Assembly (NCBI GenBank): GCA_016714045.1
Contig: JADJNY010000001.1
Span: 930,001 to 994,000, forward strand
From: Planctomycetota bacterium
Lineage (GTDB): Bacteria > Planctomycetota > UBA1135 > GCA-002686595
Reading direction: 5' to 3'
DNA length: 64,000 nt
Part shown: positions 1-9,679 of the stretch, piece after piece
Layout: the number at the start of each line of letters is the position of its first letter
Position numbering within the stretch: the stretch's first letter is position 1
Made by a program: the position numbers and the translations under genes
Notes under the pieces: model-generated
What the model was told of the DNA's origin: nothing
The model's input: the letters and a program-made list of their open reading frames with translations, nothing else
Database searches by the model: none

Positions 1-1
1 G

Positions 2-697
2 CGCAAGGACAGCGCGCGCTCCTTCCTGCTCCGCCTCGAACCCGAACGGCTTCGCGCGGCGCCCGCGTTCGACGCGTCGACGTGGCCCTCGCTCGCGAAC
101 ACGGAGTGGACGCGCGACGTCGACGCGTACTACGCCGGCGACGGGGCTCGGGCCGGTGCCGTGACCGCGCCGATCACGAGCGCGGATCGGGCGTCGGGTT
201 CCACCGCGGACGGGAGCCCGGCGCGTCCGCCGCCGCTCACGTGGCGCGCCACAGAACTGCGCGGTCTCGCCCTGGCGACTCCGCGCGGCGATAGGCTCGG
301 CGAACTCGTACAGATCGCGCTCGACGCGCGGGGCCGCGTGTCCTTCGCGACGGTGGCCGTCGGGCCCGTCGACGTGTTCCGGACTTCCACGGCCGCGGTC
401 CCGTGGGACTCCCTTGTGTTCGCGCTCGCGGGTAACGATGCCGAACACCTCGTCGTCTCGCTCGACGCGACGATTTCGAAGCTCGAGCTCGCGCCCGCTC
501 GAACCGCCGGCCGTCCGCCGGGAGTCGAGTACTGCGACGCGCCCTGGATCGCGCGCCTCTACGAGTACTTCCGGTGCGCGCCGTACTGGTCGAACGGGCG
601 GGAGCGCATGGCGACCCCGCGGCTCCCGTCCGCGGAGCACGCCGATCGCACCCCTGAGCACCGCTCGTCGCGCGAACAGGGCCCCAAGGACGTCTGA
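2..697 (+). CDS. PRC-barrel domain protein, 5' end missing
   Basis: The frame is open from base 2 and stops at 695-697, so the N-terminus lies outside the window; about 231 residues are visible. Residues from the edge (FLLRLEPERLRAAPAFDAS, then TEWTRDVDAYY) resemble the end of one PRC-barrel unit. A second unit follows (ELRGLALATPRGDRLGELVQ ... VPWDSLVFA), with the usual pattern of a short beta-barrel carrying a GxxLGxL-like turn. The tail is hydrophilic and low in structure. PRC-barrels occur in ribosome maturation factors and in many stress or membrane-associated bacterial proteins; nothing here picks a partner. No signal peptide can be judged. It lies on the same strand as the next gene, 77 bases upstream. 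Family is fairly sure, role unknown. Confidence 0.6.
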   Translation, partial: RKDSARSFLLRLEPERLRAAPAFDASTWPSLANTEWTRDVDAYYAGDGARAGAVTAPITSADRASGSTADGSPARPPPLTWRATELRGLALATPRGDRLGELVQIALDARGRVSFATVAVGPVDVFRTSTAAVPWDSLVFALAGNDAEHLVVSLDATISKLELAPARTAGRPPGVEYCDAPWIARLYEYFRCAPYWSNGRERMATPRLPSAEHADRTPEHRSSREQGPKDV

Positions 698-774
698 ACC
701 TACGCCATTCGGCCCCCGGCGCCGGATCCTCCGCGCGCGATAGGATCCCGCCGCGCCCGCGATGGAGGCGCGGC

Positions 775-2202
775 ATGCGGATACCGCGGATCATCCAGGG
801 CGGCATGGGCGTCGGCGTCTCCAATTGGACGCTCGCGCGTGCCGTGGCGCGCGCCGGCGGGATGGGCGTCGTGTCGGGTACCGCGCTCGACGCCGTGCTT
901 GCGCGGCGGCTGCAGCTTGGCGACCAGGCCGGACACCTGCGGCGCTCGCTCGCGCGCTTCCCGTTCCCCGCGATGGCGGAGCGCGTGCTGGCGCGCTGGT
1001 TCGTCGCGGAGGGCAAGGCACCCGGTGCGCCGTTCCGCGCGACGCCGATGCCGCGCGAGCGGCCGTCGCGCGACGCGCTCGAGCTCGCCGTCGTCGCGAA
1101 CTTCGTCGAGGTCGATCTCGCGCGCGAGGGACACGACGGACCGATCGGGATCAACTACCTCGAGAAGATCCAGCTGCCGACGCTGCCCGCGCTCTACGGC
1201 GCGCTGCTCGCGGGCGTCGAGTGCGTGTTGATGGGCGCGGGCATCCCGCGCGCGATCCCGGGCGTGCTCGATCGGCTCGCGCACGGCGAGGAGGCGGAGC
1301 TCGCGTTCGACGTGCACGGCGCCGGCGACGGCGCGCGCCACGCGACGCACTTCGATCCGCGTGCGTTCTGCGGCGGCGCGCCGCCCGAGCTCGCGCGACC
1401 CGCGTTCCTGCCGATCGTGTCGTCCGCGACGCTTGCTGAGCGCTTCGTGCGTCATGCGACGGGACGCGTCGATGGCTTCGTCGTCGAGGGTCCCACCGCG
1501 GGCGGGCACAACGCTCCGCCGCGCGGACCGCTGCGCCTCTCGGAGGCGGGCGAGCCCGTCTACGGCGAGCGCGACCGCGCCGACCTCGCGGCCTTCCGCA
1601 CGCTCGGGCTCCCGTTCTGGCTCGCGGGCTCGCAGGGGACGCCGGAGCGGCTCGCGGCCGCGCTCGCGGAGGGCGCCGCCGGAATCCAGGTCGGGACCGC
1701 GTTCGCGTACTGCGAGGAGTCGGGCCTCGCGCCCGAGCTGCGCCGGCGCGTGCTCGCCGCGCTCGAGGCGGGCGAGCTCCGCGTGCGCACGGACCCGCGC
1801 GCGTCGCCGACGGGCTTTCCGTTCAAGGTGGTCGAGCTCGCGGGCACGTCCGGCGTGCGCGCGACGCGCCGCGAGCGCGCGTGCGACCTCGGCTACCTGC
1901 GCCAGGCGTTCGCCACGGCCGACGGCCGCGTCGTCTGGCGCTGTCCCGCTGAACCGGAGGCCGACTTCACGCGCAAGGGCGGCGCGCCGGACGACGCGCG
2001 CGAGCGGCTCTGCGTCTGCAACGGGCTCCTCGCGACGATCGGCCTCGCGCAGACGCGCGCCGATGGAGGCGAAGAGCTGCCGCTCGTCACCGCGAGCGAC
2101 GAACTGCGCTCGGTCCTGCGCTTCCGCAGTCCGGGGACTGGGACGTACCACGCGGCCGACGTGGTGGCGACGTTGCTCGGGACGGGTTCACCCGCATCCT
2201 GA
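775..2202 (+). CDS. Nitronate monooxygenase / 2-nitropropane dioxygenase family protein
   Basis: FMN-dependent TIM-barrel enzyme of 475 residues, expected to oxidise alkyl nitronates (such as propionate 3-nitronate) in the cytoplasm. It opens with IIQGGMGVGVSNWTLARAVA, the usual N-terminal strand and glycine-rich flavin-site segment. It has the AGGHNAPPRG segment holding the family histidine near the flavin, and a phosphate-binding stretch GIQVGTAFAYCEESG. It is longer than the shortest class members and has a C-terminal extension with several Cys residues (CDLGYL, RLCVCNG), as in the long subgroup often annotated only by homology. The ATG at 775 is preceded by GGAGG six to eight bases upstream. 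It converges with norR. Exact substrate is not shown by sequence. Confidence 0.85.
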   Translation: MRIPRIIQGGMGVGVSNWTLARAVARAGGMGVVSGTALDAVLARRLQLGDQAGHLRRSLARFPFPAMAERVLARWFVAEGKAPGAPFRATPMPRERPSRDALELAVVANFVEVDLAREGHDGPIGINYLEKIQLPTLPALYGALLAGVECVLMGAGIPRAIPGVLDRLAHGEEAELAFDVHGAGDGARHATHFDPRAFCGGAPPELARPAFLPIVSSATLAERFVRHATGRVDGFVVEGPTAGGHNAPPRGPLRLSEAGEPVYGERDRADLAAFRTLGLPFWLAGSQGTPERLAAALAEGAAGIQVGTAFAYCEESGLAPELRRRVLAALEAGELRVRTDPRASPTGFPFKVVELAGTSGVRATRRERACDLGYLRQAFATADGRVVWRCPAEPEADFTRKGGAPDDARERLCVCNGLLATIGLAQTRADGGEELPLVTASDELRSVLRFRSPGTGTYHAADVVATLLGTGSPAS

Positions 2203-2226
2203 GGGCGCCCCGTCGCGCGCGCTGCG

Positions 2227-3852
<1,626 letters not shown>

Positions 3853-4034
3853 CACAACGCGCGGTGGCGGCGACCCTAGCCGCGCGCGGTGGATTCCACA
3901 ACGACGACGCGTCGGCGAGCCCGCGGTCGCGGCGTGCGCGACGCGGTCATCGCGCGACACGGCGCGTGCAAGTCGGGCCGAGCTCACGAGCTGCCCGCGC
4001 CGGGTCGCGGGCCGCGGACGCGAACGGAGCACGC

Positions 4035-4048
4035 GGCACGTCCGGTGC
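4035..4048 (+). promoter_or_regulatory. Candidate sigma-54 (-24/-12) promoter for the YtfE-type gene
   Basis: The segment cGGCACGtccggTGCc has GG at 4035-4036 and GC at 4047-4048 with the required 10-base spacing, and matches GGCACG exactly in the -24 box. The -12 box is weaker (gTGCc for TTGCw). It lies about 105 bases before the ATG at 4154, so transcription would start near 4060. The same bases form an imperfect palindrome GGCAC-N5-GTGCC, so a repressor-type operator is an alternative. Support comes from the divergent NorR-like activator, which acts only at sigma-54 promoters. I could not identify the GT-N7-AC type NorR enhancer sites with confidence. The remaining 301-base intergenic stretch (3853-4153) shows nothing else. 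Confidence 0.4.
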
Positions 4049-4153
4049 CTCGCACCGAACGCCGCGGCTCCGAGCGCGGCGGCTCGAGCGCTCGCGCGCG
4101 CACGTCGCGCGCGTCGGGCGCGTGAGCCCGGCACCAGCGACGACGAACCCGCC

Positions 4154-4834
4154 ATGACCACGACGAGCACCCCGATCACGCCCCAGTCGACCCTCGCCGA
4201 CCTCGCCGCCACGCGCGCCGGCGCGTCGCGCGTCTTCCACCGCCACGACCTCGACTTCTGCTGCCACGGCCGCGTGTCGCTCGCGGAGGCCTGCGCGAAG
4301 AAAGGTCTCTCCGTCGACGAGCTCGCGCGCGCGATCGAGGCCGAGGCGCCGCGCGCGACGGACTTCCGCCGCTGGGACGCGGCGCCGATCGAGGACTTGA
4401 TCACGCACCTCCTCGACCGCTTCCACGCGTCGCACCGCGCGGAGCTCCCGCGCCTCCTCGAGATGGCGCGCAAGGTCGAGCGCGTGCACGCGGAGAAGCC
4501 GTCGTGCCCGCGCGGGCTCGCCGACCACGTCGCGCGCGTGGGGGAGGAACTCGAGTCCCACATGCAGAAGGAGGAGCAGATCCTCTTCCCGATGATCCTC
4601 GCGGGCCGCGGCCGGATGGCGTCGATGCCGATCCAGGTCATGGAGGAGGAGCACGACGACCACGGGCGCAACTTGGAGCGCCTGCGCGTGCTCGCGCACG
4701 GCTTCGCGCCGCCCGCGGAGGCCTGCGGGACGTGGCGCGCGCTCTACCTCGGGCTCGCGGAGCTCGACGAGCTCGTCCGCCAGCACATCCACCTCGAGAA
4801 CAACGTCCTGTTCCCGCGCGCGCTGCGCGGGTGA
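4154..4834 (+). CDS. ric: Iron-sulfur cluster repair di-iron protein (RIC, YtfE/ScdA family)
   Basis: A 226-residue cytoplasmic protein that repairs Fe-S centres damaged by nitric oxide or peroxide. The N-terminal ScdA_N (DUF542) segment includes the diagnostic Cys pair DFCCHG at residues 36-37. The rest is a hemerythrin-like four-helix bundle with metal-ligand His and Glu residues spread through HASHRAELP, ESHMQKEEQILFP, EEEHDDHG and RQHIHLENNVLFP. Length is normal for the family. The ATG at 4154 matches the usual start of the DUF542 segment. Divergent pairing with a NorR-type activator suggests NO-inducible expression. Confidence 0.92.
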   Translation: MTTTSTPITPQSTLADLAATRAGASRVFHRHDLDFCCHGRVSLAEACAKKGLSVDELARAIEAEAPRATDFRRWDAAPIEDLITHLLDRFHASHRAELPRLLEMARKVERVHAEKPSCPRGLADHVARVGEELESHMQKEEQILFPMILAGRGRMASMPIQVMEEEHDDHGRNLERLRVLAHGFAPPAEACGTWRALYLGLAELDELVRQHIHLENNVLFPRALRG

Positions 4835-4922
4835 GGCGCGTACGGCCGGCGGTTGGAGCACGGCTCGGGGCCGTTCTCGTCCGGCGCGCCGGCCGGAACG
4901 CGCACGATTCCCGGGCGGAGCG

Positions 4923-6341
4923 TTGCGTTCGACGCGGGAGCGGGTAGGAGGGAATCGGACAGCCCTCCTCCCCCCCCTCCTCTCCTTCCTCCTCGTCGCC
5001 GCCTTCGCCGCCCCGGCACCGGCCCAGCGACCCGCCCGCGGCGCGAACCCGCCCGAGCCCGAGCCCGAGGCGAAGCCGCTCCGCGAGGACGACGTCGAGC
5101 GCATCGCGCGCGCGTACGACGGCGCGGACACGTGGACGCTGCGCGCGATGGTGCTCCTGTCGCTCGGCAAGGACTTCCCGCCGACCGGCGCGCGGCTCGT
5201 GCTCGACGCCGCCCAGGACAAGGACGAGCGCCTGCCGCCGTACGCGATCGAGCTCCTGCGCGGGATGGACGCGGAGGCGCTGAAGAAGGTCGCGACCCCC
5301 GAGCTCGTCGGGGAGCTCGTGGAGCGCACGCTCCGCACGAAGCACCGCCTGCTCCGCGAGCGCACGCTCGACGTGCTCGCGCGGATCGCGCCCGAGGCCG
5401 GCGCGACGACGCGCGAGGCGTGGCGCGCGTGGTGGAAGGACGCGCAGAAGACCTACGCGCCGCCCGCGTGGGTGCCGCCGCCCAAGCCGCCGATGGAGGA
5501 GGAGTTCAAGACGACGGCGACGCTCTTCGTCGAGCGCGCGTTCGACCTGCGCGACGCGGGGCTCGACGTCGCGATCGTGATCGACACGACGGGCAGCATG
5601 CAGCCCGCGATCGACGCCGCGCGTGACGCGATCGGCGACGTCGTGACGCTCTTGTCGAACGTCGCGCCGAAGCTGCGGCTCGGGCTCGTCGAGTACAAGG
5701 ACCTCGGGGACCTTGGCGACGGCGCGCAGGTGCTCGTGCCGCTCTCGCGCGGCGAGAAGGCCGTGCACGAGAAGCTCGGACGGCTCATCGCGAGCGGCGG
5801 TGGAGACGCACCGGAGCGCGTCGAGAAGGGCGTCGAGTTCGCGCTCGGGACCGAGATGAACTGGAACAAGGAGGCGAACCGCCTGATCCTCGTGATCGGC
5901 GACGCGCCGCCGCACGCGGAGAGCCAGGCGGGCCTGCTCGAGCTCGTGAAGCGCGCGCACGACGAGCCGTTCGCGCGTCCGCCCAAGCCCGGCAAGCCGG
6001 AGGCACCGCGCACGGGCGGCGGCCCGAAGCCGAGCTCGAAGGCCGAGCCGCTCCGTCCGTTCATCACGTCGACGATCTACACGGCGCCCGAGGCGAAGAA
6101 GACCTTCGAAGAGATCGCGAAGGCGGGCGGCGGTGCGTCCGTGTACCTCGACGTCGGCCGCGGCGGTCGGCCGGCGCGCGGGGGAAAGGACGCGCCCGAG
6201 CCCGAGGACGCGTCCGGCGCGGACCCGGCCGTGCGGTCGGTCGTCGAGCACATCATGCTGCTTTCCTTCGGCGCGGAGCACCGTGCGGCGCTCTCGATCC
6301 TGGTGCGGACGTTCTTCGAGTACCTCGACGGCGCGAAGTAG
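4923..6341 (+). CDS. Secreted von Willebrand factor A domain protein
   Basis: A 472-residue protein with a TTG start at 4923 and an N-terminal signal peptide (LLPPLLSFLLVAAFAAPAPAQ). A helical region (residues about 50-190) looks like HEAT-type repeats (TLRAMVLLSLGKDFPP, PPYAIELLRGMD). It is followed by a VWA domain with the MIDAS motif DTTGSM, preceded by DVAIVI. A later strand LILVIGDAPPHAE and the conserved tail LLSFGAEHR complete the domain. A Pro-Lys-rich insert sits inside the VWA part. Such proteins bind divalent metal and mediate protein contacts outside the cytoplasm; the target is unknown. The start could lie further upstream, but this one puts the signal peptide at the right distance. 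Confidence 0.75.
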   Translation: MRSTRERVGGNRTALLPPLLSFLLVAAFAAPAPAQRPARGANPPEPEPEAKPLREDDVERIARAYDGADTWTLRAMVLLSLGKDFPPTGARLVLDAAQDKDERLPPYAIELLRGMDAEALKKVATPELVGELVERTLRTKHRLLRERTLDVLARIAPEAGATTREAWRAWWKDAQKTYAPPAWVPPPKPPMEEEFKTTATLFVERAFDLRDAGLDVAIVIDTTGSMQPAIDAARDAIGDVVTLLSNVAPKLRLGLVEYKDLGDLGDGAQVLVPLSRGEKAVHEKLGRLIASGGGDAPERVEKGVEFALGTEMNWNKEANRLILVIGDAPPHAESQAGLLELVKRAHDEPFARPPKPGKPEAPRTGGGPKPSSKAEPLRPFITSTIYTAPEAKKTFEEIAKAGGGASVYLDVGRGGRPARGGKDAPEPEDASGADPAVRSVVEHIMLLSFGAEHRAALSILVRTFFEYLDGAK

Positions 6342-6736
6342 CGTGCCGTGCGCCCCGGCGCCGGGCGCCCCGGGGCGGCGTCGGCGATGACGGGCGCAGT
6401 CGCCGATGGGCGAGCGCGCTCCCACGCGACGCTCGGTCGCCCGTCCCGCACTTCAGGCCCGCGGCGGACCGAAGGCTTTTCCGACGCGGGCCGCGCGCGC
6501 CGAACGGGCTTTTCCCGGCGTTTTCGCGCGTCGCGCGCAACGTGCTCGCCGCGCGAGCGCGCGCGCTGCCCGCGCGGGCGCCGGGTCCGCCTCCCGCGGA
6601 TCCACGGGGTAGGGTTCGAGTGTCCGGTTCGCGCGCTCCACCGCAGGGGCCGCAGCCGTTGGGGGAACCGCCACCTTCCCCGCCCGGGGCGCCACCGCCG
6701 CCCTCCACCACACCACCACGGGCCAGGAGTCTCGCC
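6342..6736. other. 395-base intergenic stretch without a supported gene
   Basis: No frame in this stretch shows convincing coding character. It contains short T- and A-rich words (tttt at about 6477 and 6509) amid GC-rich sequence. The end, from about 6660, is a C-rich run leading to the AGGAG ribosome-binding site of the next gene. I see no clear promoter hexamers or strong inverted repeat. Confidence 0.4.
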
Positions 6737-7828
6737 TTGCTTCGACGTTTCGCTCGTCCTTCGCTCGCTCTCTTCGGTCTCGCCGCTCCGCTCGCCGCTC
6801 AATCGAGCGTGAAGCCGCTGCCCGAGGCCGCGCGTCCTTCCGCGCTCGCCTGGAAGCTCGCCGCGCCGCGCGTCGCGGAGTCCGCTCCGCTCACCGACGA
6901 GGTCCTCGAGCCGCGCGAACGCCGCGGTGGACCGAACGCCGCGGGCGTCGAACCCGCGGAGCGCGCGCAGCTCCCGCGCAACGAGCTCGTCGCCGCCTCC
7001 GCGGAGGACGGGCCGAAGGTCGAGCTCGGCCTCGACGCGTTCGCGTCGCCGAGCACGAACCTGAAGGGCGCCGCGGGCTCGACCGACGTCGCGCGCGGCG
7101 GCTGGAACGCGCGCCTCGGCTGGCGCGCGGGTGAGGACCAGGGCTTCACGCTCGGTCTGTCGAGCGAGGCGAGCTTCTACCGCTTCTCGAACGCGACGTC
7201 GCTGCTCCCGGGCTCGGGCACGGGCGAGCCCTTGAACGACGTCTACGAGACGAGCCTCGGCGCGACGCTCGTCACGCGCTCGTCGCAGCGCACTTCGTTC
7301 TTCACCTCGGCGGCGCTGACGCTCGGCGGCGAGGACAACGCGTCGCTCGGCGAGTCCCTGACGCTCGCCGCGGTCACCGGAGTGCGCTACGAAGCGCACG
7401 AGGACCTGACGCTCGACGCCGGTCTCGCGGCGCTCACGCTGCACGAAGGGGCTCCGTGGGTGCTGCCGTACCTCGGCTTCGAGTGGCGCATCGACGACGG
7501 ATGGCGTCTCGGCTTCGAGGGCTCGAAGATCGAGCTCGCGTGCGACCTCGGCGAGCACTGGACGCTCGCGGGCAAGGCGTCGTACGAGCTGCGCCAGTAC
7601 CGACTGAACGACGACGGCCCTGCGCAGGGCGGTGCCTTCCGCGACCAGGAGATCGACGTCGGAGCGGCGATCGAGTGGCGCCCGCGCGCCGGTGCGTCGC
7701 TGCGCCTCGACGCGGGGCTCGCCGTGTGGCGCGAGCTCGAGTTCTTCGACGCGGCCGGGCACAAGCTCTCGGAGACCGAAGTCGACCCCGCGCCCTACGT
7801 CGCGCTCGCGCTCGAGCTCGGCTTCTGA
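6737..7828 (+). CDS. Predicted outer-membrane beta-barrel protein
   Basis: A 363-residue protein. I place the start at TTG 6737 because AGGAG lies eight bases upstream (6724-6728) and a signal peptide begins at once (FARPSLALFGLAAPLAAQ). The body alternates short amphipathic strands with turns: for example VELGLDAFASPSTNLKG, WNARLGWRAGEDQGFTLGLS, TLDAGLAALTLHEGAPW. It ends in an aromatic residue (VALALELGF), the pattern expected for an outer-membrane barrel. It resembles the broad DUF6268-like group of barrel proteins, but I cannot place it surely. It lies 117 bases upstream of the polysaccharide export gene and may be part of that locus, although spacing does not prove an operon. Confidence 0.6.
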   Translation: MLRRFARPSLALFGLAAPLAAQSSVKPLPEAARPSALAWKLAAPRVAESAPLTDEVLEPRERRGGPNAAGVEPAERAQLPRNELVAASAEDGPKVELGLDAFASPSTNLKGAAGSTDVARGGWNARLGWRAGEDQGFTLGLSSEASFYRFSNATSLLPGSGTGEPLNDVYETSLGATLVTRSSQRTSFFTSAALTLGGEDNASLGESLTLAAVTGVRYEAHEDLTLDAGLAALTLHEGAPWVLPYLGFEWRIDDGWRLGFEGSKIELACDLGEHWTLAGKASYELRQYRLNDDGPAQGGAFRDQEIDVGAAIEWRPRAGASLRLDAGLAVWRELEFFDAAGHKLSETEVDPAPYVALALELGF

Positions 7829-7945
7829 TCCGCGAGATCGCGGAGTCGCGGGTCGCTTGAGCGCGCGCGTCTCCACCGCGGGACGGACGCGCTCGACGGC
7901 GACGCGCGCGTCAAGCCGGCGCGCGATGCGTTCGATGTCCGCGCC

Positions 7946-8671
7946 ATGCGCCTCGCCCTCGCCCGGTCCCTCTTCGCCTTCTCCGTCCTCCTCCTCGCCG
8001 CCTGCGCGGCCGAACGCCCGCTGCCCGAGAGCACGGCGACGAGCGTCACGTTTTCCCGCGAGCTCGTGTGGGACGAGCTGACGCTCGGGCCGAACGACCT
8101 CGTGCGCGTCGGCGTGTACGGACACCCCGAGGCGGGCACGCCGATCGGTCCGGGCCCCACGGGGACGCGCGTCGACAACGAGGGGCTCCTCAGTCTGCCG
8201 CTGACGGGGCCGGTTGCGGTCGGCGGGTGCAGCGTCGCACAGGCGCGCGAGCGCGTGCGCGAGGCGATCACGAAGTACGTGCAGGATCCGCGCGTCGACC
8301 TCTCCGTCGTCGAGTACGGCGCGCGGCGCGTCTACGTGTACGGCGAGGTGCAGAAGCCGGGCGCGTACGTCCTCGACCGGCCGCTCAACGTTTACCAGGG
8401 CCTCGCGCTCGGCGGCGGCTTCACGCCGCACGCGCGCCGCGAGCAGATCGTGCTCCTGCGCGGCCGGCCCGACGCGCTCGAGGTCAAGGTGGTCGACGGC
8501 GAAACGCCGAACCTCGACGGTCTCGTGGCGCTCCGGCCCGACGACTTCCTGTTCGTCCGCCGCAGCGGCGCGGGGCGCTTCTCCGACGAGGTCCTGCCGA
8601 TCCTCACCGGCATCTCGTCCGCGCTCGGCTCGGCGGCGACGCTGCTCGTCTTGAACGACCAGCTCCAGTGA
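7946..8671 (+). CDS. Polysaccharide export lipoprotein (Wza/GfcE family)
   Basis: A 241-residue lipoprotein with signal peptide and lipobox LLLAAC (Cys at about residue 20). A polysaccharide export domain follows (LGPNDLVRVGVYGHPE ... VDNEGLLSLPLTGPVAVGG), then an SLBB domain (RRVYVYGEVQKPGAYVLDRP) and a C-terminal hydrophobic helix (LPILTGISSALGSAATLLVL). Proteins of this type form the outer-membrane and periplasmic channel for capsule or exopolysaccharide. It opens the polysaccharide locus that runs to 26407 and would work with the BY-kinase/chain-length protein at 22365-25256. It is shorter than E. coli Wza (one SLBB unit visible), which is common outside Proteobacteria. Confidence 0.9.
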   Translation: MRLALARSLFAFSVLLLAACAAERPLPESTATSVTFSRELVWDELTLGPNDLVRVGVYGHPEAGTPIGPGPTGTRVDNEGLLSLPLTGPVAVGGCSVAQARERVREAITKYVQDPRVDLSVVEYGARRVYVYGEVQKPGAYVLDRPLNVYQGLALGGGFTPHARREQIVLLRGRPDALEVKVVDGETPNLDGLVALRPDDFLFVRRSGAGRFSDEVLPILTGISSALGSAATLLVLNDQLQ

Positions 8672-8751
8672 CCCGACCCGGCGCGCGGCGAGCCGTGCGT
8701 CCCGCGCATGGAGCGGCGCGTCCTGCGTCGGGAGCGGTGCTTCGCGCGCGT

Positions 8752-8793
8752 CGAACCCTGCGTTGCGCGCGGCGAACCCTGCGTTGCGCGCGG
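8752..8793. repeat. Two exact tandem copies of a 21-base unit
   Basis: Bases 8752-8772 and 8773-8793 are identical copies of a 21-base unit beginning CGAACCCTG and ending GCGCGCGG. They sit in the 145-base gap between the export lipoprotein and the phosphatase. A weaker related word (gagcggcgcgtcctgcgt) lies just upstream. The function is unknown. Confidence 0.8.
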
Positions 8794-8816
8794 CCGCGGA
8801 GCGGCGTCCGCGTCGG

Positions 8817-9558
8817 TCAGGCGCGCGCGTAGGCGAGCCGCGCGGCCACGCTCTGGAACTCGTCCTTCTCCGGCGAGTACGCGGTCAGGCGGCCGCCGTA
8901 GACGCAGCCCGTGTCGAGCCCGATCGCGACCGCGCGGCCGCGATGGCGCTGCACGCGCGGCACGCGCGAGGGCGTGTGACCGAACAGGACGAGGTCGGGC
9001 CCGCCGTACACCTCGTACCACCACGGACGGCCGGGCTCGTCGAGCCGCCGCACGGAGGTGAGCACGTCGATCGAGTTCTCCTCGGCGACGAGCCCGGGCT
9101 CGAGGCCCGCGTGCACGCAGAGCCAATCACGGCCGTCGCGCGTCGGCCCGGCGCCTTCGATCGCGTCGTGCCGCAGGACGAAGCCCGAGTGTCCGAGCAG
9201 GAACTCGACGAGCGGCGCGCGCTCGTCCGGCGCGACGTCGCACGGCGTGCGGCCGTCGCCGTCGAGGTCCGCGGCGTCGAGCGCGCGGGCGGGGAGCGCC
9301 GCGCGCGGAGAGGGGCGCGCGTCCTCGACCGCGCGGGGCGCGAGCCCCAGGCGTTCGAGCACGCGGAGCTCGTGGTTCCCGAGCACGAAGCGCGCGCGAG
9401 AGAGAGAGGAGCCGCGCGACGCGCGCGGGATCGGGCCCGCGATGGAAGAGGTCGCCGACCGAGACGAGCGCGTCGTCCGCGCTGAGCGCGAGCCGCTGGA
9501 CGAGCTCCTCGAGCTCGTCCGCGCAGCCGTGGATGTCCCCGACGATCCAAGTGGTCAT
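8817..9558 (-). CDS. PPP-family metallophosphoesterase, interrupted by a frame break
   Basis: The gene starts at ATG 9556-9558 with GGAGG six bases upstream. It begins TTWIVGDIHGCADELEELV, then GDLFHRGPDP, the first two metal motifs of calcineurin-type phosphatases (PrpA/ApaH-like). Past a dinucleotide tract (CG)n(AG)n at about 9391-9410 the match continues in another frame with LGNHEL, VHAGLEPG and LFGHTPSRVPRV, the remaining motifs. The span is 742 bases, one over a multiple of three, so one extra base or one missing dinucleotide explains the break. It would dephosphorylate proteins or dinucleotides in the cytoplasm. It lies divergent to a glycosyltransferase within the polysaccharide locus. 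Either a sequence error or slippage at the tract is possible. Confidence 0.8.
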
Positions 9559-9679
9559 GGCGTGCCTCCGCGCGTCCATCGACGGATCGGAGCGACGGAA
9601 CGAGCGCCTCCGCGGAGTCGCTGGTCCGGACTCCCGAAGCCGAGACGGCGGCGCGCGGCGCTCGACTCGTGCCGAGTGC

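Noticed and set aside
700..2151. 483-codon minus-strand frame opposite the nitronate monooxygenase
   Set aside because: Its protein is an Arg/Glu/Ala-rich shadow without fold-like hydrophobic pattern; the plus-strand gene has clear family motifs.
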